Assembly: GCA_002354655.1 (NCBI GenBank)
Contig: DELY01000001.1
Span: 156,648 to 220,647, forward strand
Length of the DNA: 64,000 nucleotides
Source of the DNA: Pseudomonas sp. UBA2684
Lineage (GTDB): Bacteria > Pseudomonadota > Gammaproteobacteria > Pseudomonadales > Pseudomonadaceae
Direction of reading: 5' to 3'
This document shows positions 1 to 10,479 of the stretch, one piece after another. Within the stretch, counting starts at the first letter, position 1; the number at the start of each line of letters is the position of its first letter. The position numbers were made by a program, and so were the translations under genes. The notes under the pieces are model-generated. The model was not told where the DNA came from and ran no database searches. It saw nothing but the letters and a program-made list of their open reading frames with translations.

Positions 1-2310
1 CCGCGCCGTCAGGCCGAGGTGCAGCAGTCGCGGATCCAGCAGCTGGAGCAGAGCCTGGAGCGCCTGGCCGAGCGCCAGCGCCGGCTGAGCGATGAGCTGC
101 TGCAACTGGCTGCCGATCCGGAAGATGCGGCCATTCTCGAGTTGAGCGAGCAGATCGCCGCCAGCGAACTGAGCATCGAAGACCTGCAATTGGCTGAAGA
201 ACAGCAGGCCGAGCGCTTGCAGCAATTGCGCAATGACCTGCAACACGCCGGGCAGGCCCAGCAGCAGGCGCAAGGCGAATTGCAACGCCTGAATGGTCGC
301 TTGGCCTCACTGGAAGCCTTGCAGCAAGCGGCGCTGGACCCGGGCAAGGGCGCGGGTGAGTGGCTGCGCGAGCAGCAGCTCAGTGAGCGTCCGCGTCTGG
401 CTGAAGGTTTGCGCGTCGAAGCGGGTTGGGAGCTGGCGGTGGAAACCGTGCTGGGTGCCGACCTGCAAGCTGTGCTGCTGGACGACTTCAACGGCTTGGA
501 CTTGAGCGGCTTCGAACAGGGTGATTTGCGTCTGGCCAGCCCCAGCAAGGGCGGCATGCGGGTGGCCGGCAGCCTGCTGGATAAAGTTGAGGCCAGCGTC
601 GATCTGGCTCCTTGGCTGGCCAAGGTCAAGCCGGTACACAGTCTCGATGAAGCGCTGGCCGCGCGCCTGAGCCTGGGCGACGGCGAAAGCCTGATCAGTC
701 GCGACGGTTATTGGGTCGGTCGGCATTTTCTGCGGGTGCGCCGCGCCAGTGAAGCGGAAAGCGGCGTATTGGCCCGCGGCCAGGAAATTGAACGCCTGGG
801 CCTTGAGCGTGAAGAGCGTGAGGCAGCCCTGTCGCTGCTCGATGAGCGGTTGCTGCAACTGCGCGAAAGTCAGGGCCAGCAAGAAGAGTTGCGTGAGCAG
901 CAACGTCGCCAGTTGCAGGAACAGGCCCGTCGCCTCGGTGAACTGAAGGCGCAGCTGTCGGCCGGTCAGGCCAAGGTCGAGCAACTGACCCTGCGTCGCA
1001 GCCGTCTGGACAGCGAGTTGCTGGAGCTGGCCGAGCAGCGTGAGATTGAGCATGAGCAACTGGGTGAGTCGCGCTTGCAGCTGCAAGATGCCCTGGACGC
1101 CATGGCCACCGACAACGAACAACGCGAAAACCTGCTGGCCAGCCGCGATGTGCTGCGTGAGCGACTCGACCGAGTGCGCCGGGAAGCTCGTCAGCATAAA
1201 GATCATGCCCACCAGCTGGCGGTGCGCCTGGGTTCGCTCAAGGCGCAACACGACTCCACTCGCCAGGCCCTGGAGCGTCTGGAATTGCAGGCCGAGCGCC
1301 TGCACGAGAAGCGCGAGCAGCTCAATCTCAACCTGGAGGAGGGCGAAGCACCGCTGGAAGAGCTGCGCCTGAAACTGGAAGAGCTGCTCGATAAACGTAT
1401 GGCGGTCGAGGATGAGCTGAAACTGGCGCGTCTGGCCCTGGAAGATGCTGATCGCGAATTGCGTGATGCGGAGAAACGCCGCACCCAGGCCGAGCAACAA
1501 TCGCAGTTGCTGCGTAGCCAGCTGGAGCAGCAGCGGATGGACTGGCAATCGCTGACCGTGCGGCGCAAGGCGTTGCAGGATCAGCTGCTGGAAGACCATT
1601 ACGACCTGCACGGCGTACTGGCGAGCTTGCCAAGCGAGGCCAACGAGCAGGCCTGGGAAGACGAGCTGGAGCGCCTGGCCGCGCGGATTCAGCGTTTAGG
1701 TCCGATCAACCTCGCCGCCATCGACGAATACCAGCAGCAATCCGAGCGCAAGCGCTACCTGGATGCGCAAAACGCCGACCTGGTCGAGGCGCTGGACACC
1801 CTGGAAAATGTCATTCGCAAGATCGACAAGGAAACCCGCAACCGTTTCAAGGAAACCTTCGATCAGATCAACGGCGGTTTGCAGGCGTTATTTCCCAAGG
1901 TTTTCGGCGGTGGCAACGCCTATTTGGAACTCACCGGCGAAGATCTACTCGATACCGGTGTGACTATTATGGCGAGGCCGCCCGGCAAGAAGAACAGCAC
2001 CATCCATTTGCTCTCGGGTGGTGAGAAGGCGCTGACCGCGTTGGCTCTGGTGTTCGCCATCTTTAAACTCAACCCAGCACCGTTCTGCATGCTCGATGAA
2101 GTCGATGCACCGCTGGATGACGCCAACGTCGGCCGCTATGCGCGGCTGGTCAAAGAGATGTCGGAAACTGTGCAGTTCATCTATATCACCCACAACAAGA
2201 TCGCCATGGAAATGGCCGATCAGTTGATGGGCGTGACCATGCACGAGCCGGGTTGTTCGCGGTTGGTGGCGGTGGATGTGGAGGAAGCACTGGCGATGGT
2301 CGAAGCGTGA
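1..2310 (+). CDS. smc: Chromosome partition protein SMC, C-terminal part (5' end outside window)
   Basis: The reading frame is open from base 1, so the true start lies upstream; about 769 residues remain of a protein that is usually near 1160. SMC is the ATPase core of bacterial condensin and organises and segregates the chromosome with ScpA and ScpB. The visible part holds the end of the first coiled-coil arm, a hinge region (about residues 100-220 of the fragment), a long second Glu/Leu/Arg-rich coiled coil, and the C-terminal ATPase half. That half shows the ABC signature LSGGEKALTALAL followed by Walker B CMLDEVDAPLDD. The smc-zipA-ligA order that follows is the standard Pseudomonas arrangement. 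The call is secure; only the N-terminal head is missing because of the window edge. Confidence 0.96.
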   Translation, partial: PRRQAEVQQSRIQQLEQSLERLAERQRRLSDELLQLAADPEDAAILELSEQIAASELSIEDLQLAEEQQAERLQQLRNDLQHAGQAQQQAQGELQRLNGRLASLEALQQAALDPGKGAGEWLREQQLSERPRLAEGLRVEAGWELAVETVLGADLQAVLLDDFNGLDLSGFEQGDLRLASPSKGGMRVAGSLLDKVEASVDLAPWLAKVKPVHSLDEALAARLSLGDGESLISRDGYWVGRHFLRVRRASEAESGVLARGQEIERLGLEREEREAALSLLDERLLQLRESQGQQEELREQQRRQLQEQARRLGELKAQLSAGQAKVEQLTLRRSRLDSELLELAEQREIEHEQLGESRLQLQDALDAMATDNEQRENLLASRDVLRERLDRVRREARQHKDHAHQLAVRLGSLKAQHDSTRQALERLELQAERLHEKREQLNLNLEEGEAPLEELRLKLEELLDKRMAVEDELKLARLALEDADRELRDAEKRRTQAEQQSQLLRSQLEQQRMDWQSLTVRRKALQDQLLEDHYDLHGVLASLPSEANEQAWEDELERLAARIQRLGPINLAAIDEYQQQSERKRYLDAQNADLVEALDTLENVIRKIDKETRNRFKETFDQINGGLQALFPKVFGGGNAYLELTGEDLLDTGVTIMARPPGKKNSTIHLLSGGEKALTALALVFAIFKLNPAPFCMLDEVDAPLDDANVGRYARLVKEMSETVQFIYITHNKIAMEMADQLMGVTMHEPGCSRLVAVDVEEALAMVEA

Positions 2311-2592
2311 TGCGCACCGCTACGGCACCCGTCGAACGCGGCCAAAGCGGGATGCCGCTGGTCAGGCTGGGGCTCGCTCGCAACGCTGGCCGCGCCAGTG
2401 AGCAAACATGACGTTTTTAACGACCTGCTGGCGGTGTAAAGTTGCCTTTCGTCGTGCTAGCTTAATGCCCACTTTTGTTGCACGTGGAAAACGCCTGTCA
2501 GAACATGGAGTTGGCGCCACGTTTTAGAGTTACCGAAGCATGGGCTGGATGCTCTTTTTTCATCACATTTTCATTAGGGGTCAGGGTATTTC

Positions 2593-3420
2593 ATGGAATT
2601 CGGTCTGCGCGAATGGCTGATCGTCATCGGTATTATTGTGATTGCTGGCATCTTGTTCGATGGCTGGCGGCGCATGCGTGGTGGCAAGGGTAAGTTGAAA
2701 TTCAAACTCGACCGGAGTTTCTCCAATTTACCGGACGACGGCAGCGATCCGGATCTGCTCAGCCCGCCGCGTGTACTTGAGCGCCACCAGGAACCATCGC
2801 TGGACGAGGAAGATTTGCCCTCGATGAGCGCCCGCGAGCTGAACCGTCGGCGCGGCAGTGAACCGCAGCAAGGCGATTTGAACCTGGGTCAGGACGAGCC
2901 GGTTCCGACCTTGCTCAATCCGGTCGATGAAGGTGCCGAAGACGCGCGCCACAACGCTACGAAGACCGCCAGCAAAGAGCTGCCACCGGTTGAAGAGGTG
3001 CTGGTCATCAATGTGGTGGCCCGTGAGGGCGAGGGCTTCAAAGGTCCGGCCCTGCTGCAGAATATTTTGGAGAGCGGTTTGCGTTTCGGCGAGATGGACA
3101 TCTTCCACCGCCACGAAAGCATGGCCGGCAATGGCGAAGTACTGTTCTCCATGGCCAACGCTTTGAAGCCAGGCACCTTCGACCTCGACGATATCGAAGG
3201 TTTCAGCACTCGCGCGGTGAGCTTCTTTCTCGGCCTGCCGGGGCCGCGTCATCCCAAGCAGGCGTTCGATGTCATGGTCGCGGCTGCACGTAAGCTGGCG
3301 CATGAGTTGAACGGCGAGTTGAAGGATGATCAGCGCAGCGTGATGACCGCGCAAACTATCGAGCATTACCGTCAGCGCATCGTCGAATTCGAGCGCAAGC
3401 AACTGACCAATAAACGCTAA
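2593..3420 (+). CDS. zipA: Cell division protein ZipA
   Basis: ZipA anchors the FtsZ ring to the inner membrane in gammaproteobacteria. The 275-residue product has an N-terminal transmembrane segment ([18 protein letters not shown], residues about 9-26) with a short basic stretch after it. An acidic/proline-rich linker spans about residues 45-130. A C-terminal globular domain (about 135-275) carries ZipA hallmarks such as [27 protein letters not shown] and [15 protein letters not shown]; this domain binds the FtsZ tail. It lies 282 bases after smc and just before ligA, the usual Pseudomonas neighbours. The start was chosen because it places the membrane anchor directly at the N terminus. Confidence 0.95.
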   Translation: MEFGLREWLIVIGIIVIAGILFDGWRRMRGGKGKLKFKLDRSFSNLPDDGSDPDLLSPPRVLERHQEPSLDEEDLPSMSARELNRRRGSEPQQGDLNLGQDEPVPTLLNPVDEGAEDARHNATKTASKELPPVEEVLVINVVAREGEGFKGPALLQNILESGLRFGEMDIFHRHESMAGNGEVLFSMANALKPGTFDLDDIEGFSTRAVSFFLGLPGPRHPKQAFDVMVAAARKLAHELNGELKDDQRSVMTAQTIEHYRQRIVEFERKQLTNKR

Positions 3421-3436
3421 GCGTAACCGTTTGCAG

Positions 3437-3463
3437 AAAGAGCAGCCCAGGCTGCTCTTTTCG
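3437..3463 (+). terminator. Rho-independent terminator after zipA
   Basis: A 10-bp perfect stem, AAAGAGCAGC (3437-3446) and GCTGCTCTTT (3451-3460), encloses the loop CCAG and runs into a short T tract. It sits between the zipA stop and the ligA start, so zipA transcription probably ends here at least in part, and ligA (start 3481) may be read through or use its own weak promoter. Confidence 0.8.
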
Positions 3464-3468
3464 TTTGA

Positions 3469-5853
<2,385 letters not shown>

Positions 5854-5869
5854 GGGTAGACCTGCATCT

Positions 5870-5899
5870 AGGGCGCGTGGGCTGAAGTCCACCCTACAA
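5870..5899. repeat. Short intergenic palindrome (GTAGGGTGGGTT-like family)
   Basis: The segment between ligA and the AraC-type gene contains TAGGG...GTGGGCTGAAGTCCACCCTA, an imperfect hairpin related to the intergenic palindromes seen at seven other places in this window. Because it separates two convergent genes it may also help end transcription. Confidence 0.45.
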
Positions 5900-5916
5900 G
5901 CCGTTCAGGTCGAGAG

Positions 5917-6795
5917 TCAGGCGTGAACGCCAAGCATCAGGTTATCGAGCACTTGCGCCGTTGCGTCATCCAGGGCGACCTCTGCCGCCAAATGCCGCCC
6001 CGGGCGGCGCGCCTGGCGGAATTCGCTGGGGGTACAGCCACAGGACTGTTTGAAAGCGCGAGCGAAGTAGGACGGGTCCTTGAAACCGGCGTCGTAACCG
6101 ATGCTGGTAATGGGCATCTGGCTGTTGTCGAGCAGCTCCTTGGCGAAGTCCATGCGTTTGTTCAGGATGTAATCCATAAAGCCGATGCCGACGACTTCCT
6201 TGAACAGGCGGCTGAAGCGAAAGGGGGTCATGCCGCAGCGTTGCGCCAGTACCTTCTGGTCGATGCTCTCGCGAAAGTGCTGGTCGATATACTGCAGCAC
6301 CTTCTGCAGCGCCTGGTGTTTCTGGTGCTCGCTAGTCAGGCGGATGCTGTCCGGCAGGCATGGATGGCGCTCCACCAGTGGCTTCTTGCCATGGCTATTG
6401 AAACTGCGGCGCAACTCGCACAACTGCTGCAGGGAGTGCAGATAGCGGTTTTTCTCCGCTGCCGAAAGCGGCAGCACCATGTATTCCCACACCCGCGAGC
6501 GCATGGCCCATACGGCCAGCTCTTCCGAGTGCTGCACGGTGAACATGGTGATCGGGATCGAAGGTGCGGTGCGCTTGACCTCCAAGAGCAGGCTGAGGCC
6601 GAGCGCGTCCGGGCGATCGAAGTGCATGCAGATCATGTCGGGCTGTTGCTCATGGGCCCGCTCGGGCAGGGTGGAAGGTTTCGCCAGACGGCAATCGCAG
6701 GTCGCACGGAATTGCCCGATCAGCTCTTCAACCGATCGGTCGTGCGTAAGATCGAGCCATAACAAAAATGGCTTTGTGGCCGAGTTAGACTTCAT
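5917..6795 (-). CDS. AraC-family transcriptional regulator with receiver-like N-terminal domain
   Basis: The 292-residue product has an N-terminal domain of about 125 residues that reads like a response-regulator receiver fold (PFLLWLDL..., PDMICMHFDRPDALGLSLL, PITMFTV, WEYMVLPLS). It lacks the usual pair of N-terminal acidic residues, so phosphorylation is doubtful. Residues about 165-265 form a typical AraC DNA-binding domain with two helix-turn-helix motifs (KVLAQRCGMTPFRFSRLFKE and ITSIGYDAGFKDPSYFARAF). It is transcribed divergently from the Tad pilus locus with 588 bases between, so it is a candidate regulator of that locus. This is inferred from position only. The family call is firm; the target is not known. 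Confidence 0.85.
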   Translation of the reverse strand: MKSNSATKPFLLWLDLTHDRSVEELIGQFRATCDCRLAKPSTLPERAHEQQPDMICMHFDRPDALGLSLLLEVKRTAPSIPITMFTVQHSEELAVWAMRSRVWEYMVLPLSAAEKNRYLHSLQQLCELRRSFNSHGKKPLVERHPCLPDSIRLTSEHQKHQALQKVLQYIDQHFRESIDQKVLAQRCGMTPFRFSRLFKEVVGIGFMDYILNKRMDFAKELLDNSQMPITSIGYDAGFKDPSYFARAFKQSCGCTPSEFRQARRPGRHLAAEVALDDATAQVLDNLMLGVHA

Positions 6796-6928
6796 ACCCT
6801 TAGCTCTGCGCTTGAGTGTTCTATCAGACTAAAGTCTTAGTGCCACTGTGCTATCAGTGCGAAGATCAAATTCTAATAAAAAAAGCCAAGCCTAGCTCGT
6901 TACGCTCTATGTCTCGTTGAGAGCCCAG

Positions 6929-6940
6929 CGCCACGTGGCG
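6929..6940. promoter_or_regulatory. Perfect 12-bp palindrome in the AraC-flp divergent region
   Basis: CGCCACGTGGCG is a perfect palindrome lying about 135 bases upstream of the AraC-type regulator and about 440 upstream of flp. It could be an operator or part of a transcript-end hairpin; nothing in the sequence decides between these. Confidence 0.3.
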
Positions 6941-7074
6941 TCCTTCGCTTTTTTCGACGGGGGCGGGATCGACCATTCGTCGCTTGCGAATTAGTTGCAG
7001 AGTCATCTGTAAGTTATTCCTTTTCCTGGGATTTCCTTTGTCTATGCATCTATTACGGGTTGCCCATGGCTTTT

Positions 7075-7146
7075 GTAGGGTGGGTTACGGCGCAGCTGAC
7101 TGCGCATCCGCACTTAGCTTGTGGTCATGCGCCCAACCCACCCTAC
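7075..7146. repeat. Intergenic palindromic repeat, perfect 12-bp arms
   Basis: The arms GTAGGGTGGGTT (7075-7086) and AACCCACCCTAC (7135-7146) are exact inverted copies around a 48-base spacer that itself has internal complementarity (GGCGCA / TGCGCC). The same arm sequence recurs between other genes of the window (see 47875-48038, 52534-52604). The rest of the 6796-7383 gap holds no credible gene. Confidence 0.7.
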
Positions 7147-7256
7147 GCATTACCCCTCCCCAGGTATCGCCGCGCCGGCTCACAGGCAACGCGGAGCCTT
7201 TTCGTTGCCGGCGTCCAAGGACGGCCGTCGGATTTTAGCTGCCTGGCCATGCTGGC

Positions 7257-7291
7257 AAAAAAGTCCTAGCGATCCGCAAAAAACTCCTAAC
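7257..7291 (+). promoter_or_regulatory. Two direct repeats upstream of flp, candidate activator sites
   Basis: AAAAAAGTCCTAGC (7257-7270) and AAAAAACTCCTAAC (7278-7291) match at 12 of 14 positions. Their starts are 21 bases apart, i.e. two helical turns. TATATC (7297-7302) follows at a distance suitable for a -10 element, so the second repeat would overlap the -35 position. That is the geometry of a class II activator site. The binding protein is unknown; the divergent AraC-type regulator is one candidate. Confidence 0.45.
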
Positions 7292-7301
7292 CCCTCTATA
7301 T

Positions 7302-7328
7302 CCGCCTGACTAGGGTTCAAACAGGCGG
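7302..7328 (+). promoter_or_regulatory. Hairpin in the flp leader
   Basis: CCGCCTG (7302-7308) and CAGGCGG (7322-7328) can form a 7-bp stem with a 13-base loop just upstream of the flp ribosome-binding site region. It may stabilise the abundant pilin transcript or bind a regulator; the sequence alone does not decide. Confidence 0.35.
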
Positions 7329-7383
7329 GGCAAGCAGTGCCGCCGATTTCCTGGAAGAACAACTTTCGAGTGAGGTGGGCGAA

Positions 7384-7578
7384 ATGACTTTTCAAACAAT
7401 CAAGACTTCGGTGATGAAGTTTGTGAAGGACGAAGATGGTTTGACCATTGTGGAATATGCGGTGGCGGGTGGGCTCATCACAGCTGCCGTAGCGGCCACT
7501 TTCTTGGCCTTGGGAACGAATGTGGAAACCACTATGGACAGGCTCTGTAACGCAGTTGGCGGTGGTGCGGCCTGCTAG
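7384..7578 (+). CDS. flp: Flp-type type IVb prepilin (major Tad pilin)
   Basis: This 64-residue prepilin is the structural subunit of the Tad pilus. A short basic leader (MTFQTIKTSVMKFVKDEDG) ends in Gly19, followed by LTIVEYAVAGGLITAAVAAT. That gives the Flp signature with a glutamate at +5 and tyrosine at +6 of the mature protein, then one hydrophobic helix and a short tail with two cysteines (LCNAVGGGAAC). ATG 7384 was preferred over GTG 7375 because a GAGG ribosome-binding site (7372-7375) is spaced 8 bases from it. It is the first gene of the Tad locus and is followed directly by its presumed peptidase. Confidence 0.93.
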   Translation: MTFQTIKTSVMKFVKDEDGLTIVEYAVAGGLITAAVAATFLALGTNVETTMDRLCNAVGGGAAC

Positions 7579-7607
7579 TGACGACAGTTGCATAGGGAGA
7601 AGTGGCC

Positions 7608-8126
7608 ATGAGTTTGGAGCAGATCACCGTAGTTATCTTGCTTCTTGGGCTGCTGCTTATCGCGGTGGCGAGCGATTTGCGCCGCCATCGCATTCCCAAC
7701 TTCCTGGTCGTGCTGGGCCTCGCGCTGGGGCTGGCCGGCCAGGCTTATACGGGCGGAATTAGCGGTTTGGGCGATGGTGCGTTGGGACTGTTGATCGGTT
7801 TCGGCGTGTTTCTCCCGCTCTACGCCCTGGGCGGCATGGCCGCCGGCGATGTCAAGCTGATGGCCATGGTCGGCGTCTTTTTGACGCCGAGTGGCGCGCT
7901 CTGGGCGGCCCTGTTCAGCCTGATGGCCGGCGGTCTGTGCGGCTTTCTGATCGTGCTGGTGCGCGGGCAATTGCTGCAGACCCTGTCGCGTTACGGCTTG
8001 ATGCTCAGGGCCCGCGCCTACTTTGCTCCGGCAGCGGATGAAGTGGCCGGCAAACCCTTTCCTTATTCGGTGGCGATTTTGTTGGGCACGCTGGCCAGCC
8101 TGTACTGGTTGCATTTCGCTCAATAA
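7608..8126 (+). CDS. tadV: Tad prepilin peptidase (TadV/CpaA/FppA type)
   Basis: This is an A24-family aspartic peptidase that removes the leader of Flp and the TadE/F pseudopilins at the inner membrane. The 172-residue protein is almost entirely hydrophobic, with about five to six membrane segments. It has the two catalytic aspartates in their usual settings: SDLRRHRIPN (Asp23) and GGMAAGDVKLM (Asp81). It lacks the cysteine-rich methylase domain of PilD, as expected for the short CpaA branch. ATG 7608 was chosen over GTG 7602 because AGGGAGA (7594-7600) is spaced 7 bases from it. It lies 29 bases after flp. Confidence 0.9.
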   Translation: MSLEQITVVILLLGLLLIAVASDLRRHRIPNFLVVLGLALGLAGQAYTGGISGLGDGALGLLIGFGVFLPLYALGGMAAGDVKLMAMVGVFLTPSGALWAALFSLMAGGLCGFLIVLVRGQLLQTLSRYGLMLRARAYFAPAADEVAGKPFPYSVAILLGTLASLYWLHFAQ

Positions 8127-8141
8127 TTTGGGAGGCCCGTT

Positions 8142-9479
8142 ATGTATGCAGTCAGCGACAGCGACGCCTACCCCAGCGAACGCGAGGCCGTAGAACGCCT
8201 GGCCCCGCAGCCACGGAGCATTCGCGAGACCGGCCTGGCGGACAATTTTCTCGGCGATCTGCTGTGCAAGCACCTGCACGATGCCGGGGTGCTGGCTATG
8301 CCGCAGTTGGTCGAGCGCCTGGCGTTGACCGGCGCGGTGCTGGAGGAGGTCCTGGCGTTTCTGCGCAAGGATGGCCGGGTCGAGGTACTCGGTCAGGCAG
8401 GCGGCCAGACCGCCGCCCAGGGCCTGCGTTACGGCCTGACCGAGCGCGGCCGCAGCGCCGCCCGCGATGCTCTGGCGCGCAGCGGCTACATTGGTGCGGC
8501 GCCTTATCCGGTGAGCAGTTACCGCTCGCTGCTCAAAGTGCAGACCATCCACCATGGCCGCATCACCGCGCGCGACATGCGGGCCTCCTTCGGTGGTGTG
8601 GTACTGACTGAAGGCATGCTTGATCAGTTGGGCGTGGCCTTGAATTCCGGGCGCGCCATCATGATTTACGGCCCGGCCGGTACCGGCAAGACCTATATCA
8701 GCAGCCGCCTGATCCGCCTGTTCGCCGAGGCCATCTGGGTGCCTTACGCCATCGCGGTCAACGAGGCGGTGATCGAAATTTACGACCCCCAGGTGCACCA
8801 GCGGCTGGATGACCCGGACGAGCAGCAGAACAGCCTGATGCTTAGCGAGGGCATCGACCGCCGCCTGCTGTGCTGCAAGCGCCCGGTGTTGATCACCGGC
8901 GGCGAGCTGAGCATGGAGCAGCTGGATATTCGCTACGACCCGTTCAGCCGGCAATACCAGGCGCCGCTGCAACTCAAGGCCAGCAACGGCCTGTTCATCA
9001 TCGACGACATGGGCCGTCAGCGCATGGCGCCGGCCGAGTTGCTCAACCGCTGGATAGTGCCGATGGAGGAGAAGCGCGACTTCCTCAACCTCGGCGGTGG
9101 GCGCCACTGTGAGCTGCCATTCGACCTGGTGCTGGTGTTCTCCACCAACCTCAACCCGCTGGAACTGGCCGACGAGGCCTTCCTCCGGCGGATCGGCTAC
9201 AAGCTGCATTTCAACTACCTCAAGGCCGAAGAGTACGAGCGTATCTGGCGCCAGGAATGCGAGCGTCTGGGCATCGCCTATGACCCAGTGCTGCTGCGCT
9301 ATGTGCTGCAAGGGTTGTACGAGGCCGAGGGCATGCCGCTGGTGCCTTGCCATCCGCGTGACCTGCTGGGCATGGCGCTGGATCGCCAGCGCTACCTGGA
9401 TGGCAGCGGGCCGCTGTCGCCGCGCGAGCTGGAGTGGGCTTGGCACAACTACTTCATCCAACTCGACTTCCTTGGGTGA
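8142..9479 (+). CDS. AAA+ ATPase of unknown role inside the Tad locus
   Basis: The 445-residue protein is not one of the canonical Tad components. Residues about 25-115 resemble winged-helix domains (a helical DEVLAFLRKDGRVEV-type segment followed by GLRYGLTERGRSAA). The second part is a P-loop ATPase: Walker A YGPAGTGKTY with Lys183, Walker B LFIIDDMG with Asp288-Asp289, a sensor-1-like FSTNLNPLE, and an arginine pair in EAFLRRIGYKLHF. No signal peptide or membrane segment is visible, so it should be cytoplasmic. It sits between the prepilin peptidase and rcpC, with short gaps on both sides, which implies co-expression with pilus genes. It could be an assembly remodeller or a regulator; the present sequence does not choose. 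Confidence 0.8.
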   Translation: MYAVSDSDAYPSEREAVERLAPQPRSIRETGLADNFLGDLLCKHLHDAGVLAMPQLVERLALTGAVLEEVLAFLRKDGRVEVLGQAGGQTAAQGLRYGLTERGRSAARDALARSGYIGAAPYPVSSYRSLLKVQTIHHGRITARDMRASFGGVVLTEGMLDQLGVALNSGRAIMIYGPAGTGKTYISSRLIRLFAEAIWVPYAIAVNEAVIEIYDPQVHQRLDDPDEQQNSLMLSEGIDRRLLCCKRPVLITGGELSMEQLDIRYDPFSRQYQAPLQLKASNGLFIIDDMGRQRMAPAELLNRWIVPMEEKRDFLNLGGGRHCELPFDLVLVFSTNLNPLELADEAFLRRIGYKLHFNYLKAEEYERIWRQECERLGIAYDPVLLRYVLQGLYEAEGMPLVPCHPRDLLGMALDRQRYLDGSGPLSPRELEWAWHNYFIQLDFLG

Positions 9480-9519
9480 CGTTGCTGGATAAGACTTTCT
9501 TGGCTAAGGAGATACAGAC

Positions 9520-10341
9520 ATGAGTGCGCGTACCCTGACCCTGGTTGCTCTGTCCCTGATCCTCGGGCTGGGCGCCGCCTGGATGGCCAACAACTGGCTG
9601 AGTGCCCGGCTCGATGCAGGCCCGGACGACAACCTGCAGAGCGTGGTGGTGGCCACTGTGGAAATCCCCTTCGGCCAGATGATCGAGGCCCAGCACGTCA
9701 GCCTGGTGCGCATGCCGAAAAACACGGTGCCGGACGACGGTTTCGATACCACCGACAAGGTGATCGGCAAGATCGCCACCTTCAGCATGCTGCGCGGCGA
9801 CATCCTGCGCGGCGCGCGGCTGGCCGAGCACCTCGGCGGCAGCACCCTGGCCTCGCTGATCGAGTCGAACAAGCGCGCCATCTCGGTGCGGGTCGACGAC
9901 GTGGTCGGTGTCGGCGGCTTCTTGCTGCCGGGTAACCGGGTCGACGTGCTGGCGACTAAGCAGAGTGGCGGCAACAACAACGAAGCCGAATCGAAGACCA
10001 TCCTTGAAGACCTGCGGGTGCTCGCCGTCGACCAGACCGCCAGCACCGACAAGACCCAGCCGGTAGTGGTGCGCGCGGTGACCCTGGAGATGAGCAGCGC
10101 AGAGGCTGAGGTGCTGGTTAAGGCGCAAACCGAGGGCAAGCTGCAACTGGCTCTGCGCAACCCGCTGAACAACCAGAAAAAGCTCGAAACCGCCGCACCG
10201 CTGGCACTGGTCGAGGCGCCTGCGCCGACTCCGCTCGCAGCCCCGGCGCCAGCCAAACCGCTGGTGCGGCGCAGCGGCGGTGGTGTAGGGGTCACGATCA
10301 TTCGCGGTACCGCAGTCGAGGCAACGAAGGTACAGCTGTAG
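9520..10341 (+). CDS. rcpC: Tad pilus assembly protein RcpC/CpaB
   Basis: RcpC/CpaB proteins are periplasmic partners of the RcpA secretin. The 273-residue product has an N-terminal membrane anchor or signal (TLVALSLILGLGAAWMANNW). A SAF-like domain (about residues 40-110) follows, with VVVATVEIPFGQMIEAQHVSLVRMP split across two beta elements, then the CpaB core AISVRVDDVVGVGGFLLPGNRVDVLAT. The C-terminal end is Pro/Ala-rich and ends in a basic Gly/Arg stretch. Start ATG 9520 has AAGGAG upstream at good spacing. It is followed after 138 bases by the secretin gene. Confidence 0.9.
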   Translation: MSARTLTLVALSLILGLGAAWMANNWLSARLDAGPDDNLQSVVVATVEIPFGQMIEAQHVSLVRMPKNTVPDDGFDTTDKVIGKIATFSMLRGDILRGARLAEHLGGSTLASLIESNKRAISVRVDDVVGVGGFLLPGNRVDVLATKQSGGNNNEAESKTILEDLRVLAVDQTASTDKTQPVVVRAVTLEMSSAEAEVLVKAQTEGKLQLALRNPLNNQKKLETAAPLALVEAPAPTPLAAPAPAKPLVRRSGGGVGVTIIRGTAVEATKVQL

Positions 10342-10479
10342 GGGCGGGAGAGGAGGGCGCGAGTCAAGCGGGGTTCGCGCACTCCCCATTCGCCTCACAG
10401 GACGAACGGGTACGCAGTGGCAGCGGTTTCCGCTGCTCCGGTAAGCAGGTAAGGCGACATAACAAGCAAGGAGTAGGGC

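Noticed and set aside
307-1611. 434-residue minus-strand frame opposite smc
   Set aside because: Composition (Leu/Gln/Phe-rich) mirrors the SMC coiled-coil codons on the other strand; no motif or ribosome-binding site supports it.
7575-9461. 628-residue minus-strand open frame opposite tadV and the AAA+ gene
   Set aside because: It is His/Gln-rich, lacks domain patterns and lies exactly opposite well-supported genes; long antisense frames are common in GC-rich Pseudomonas DNA.
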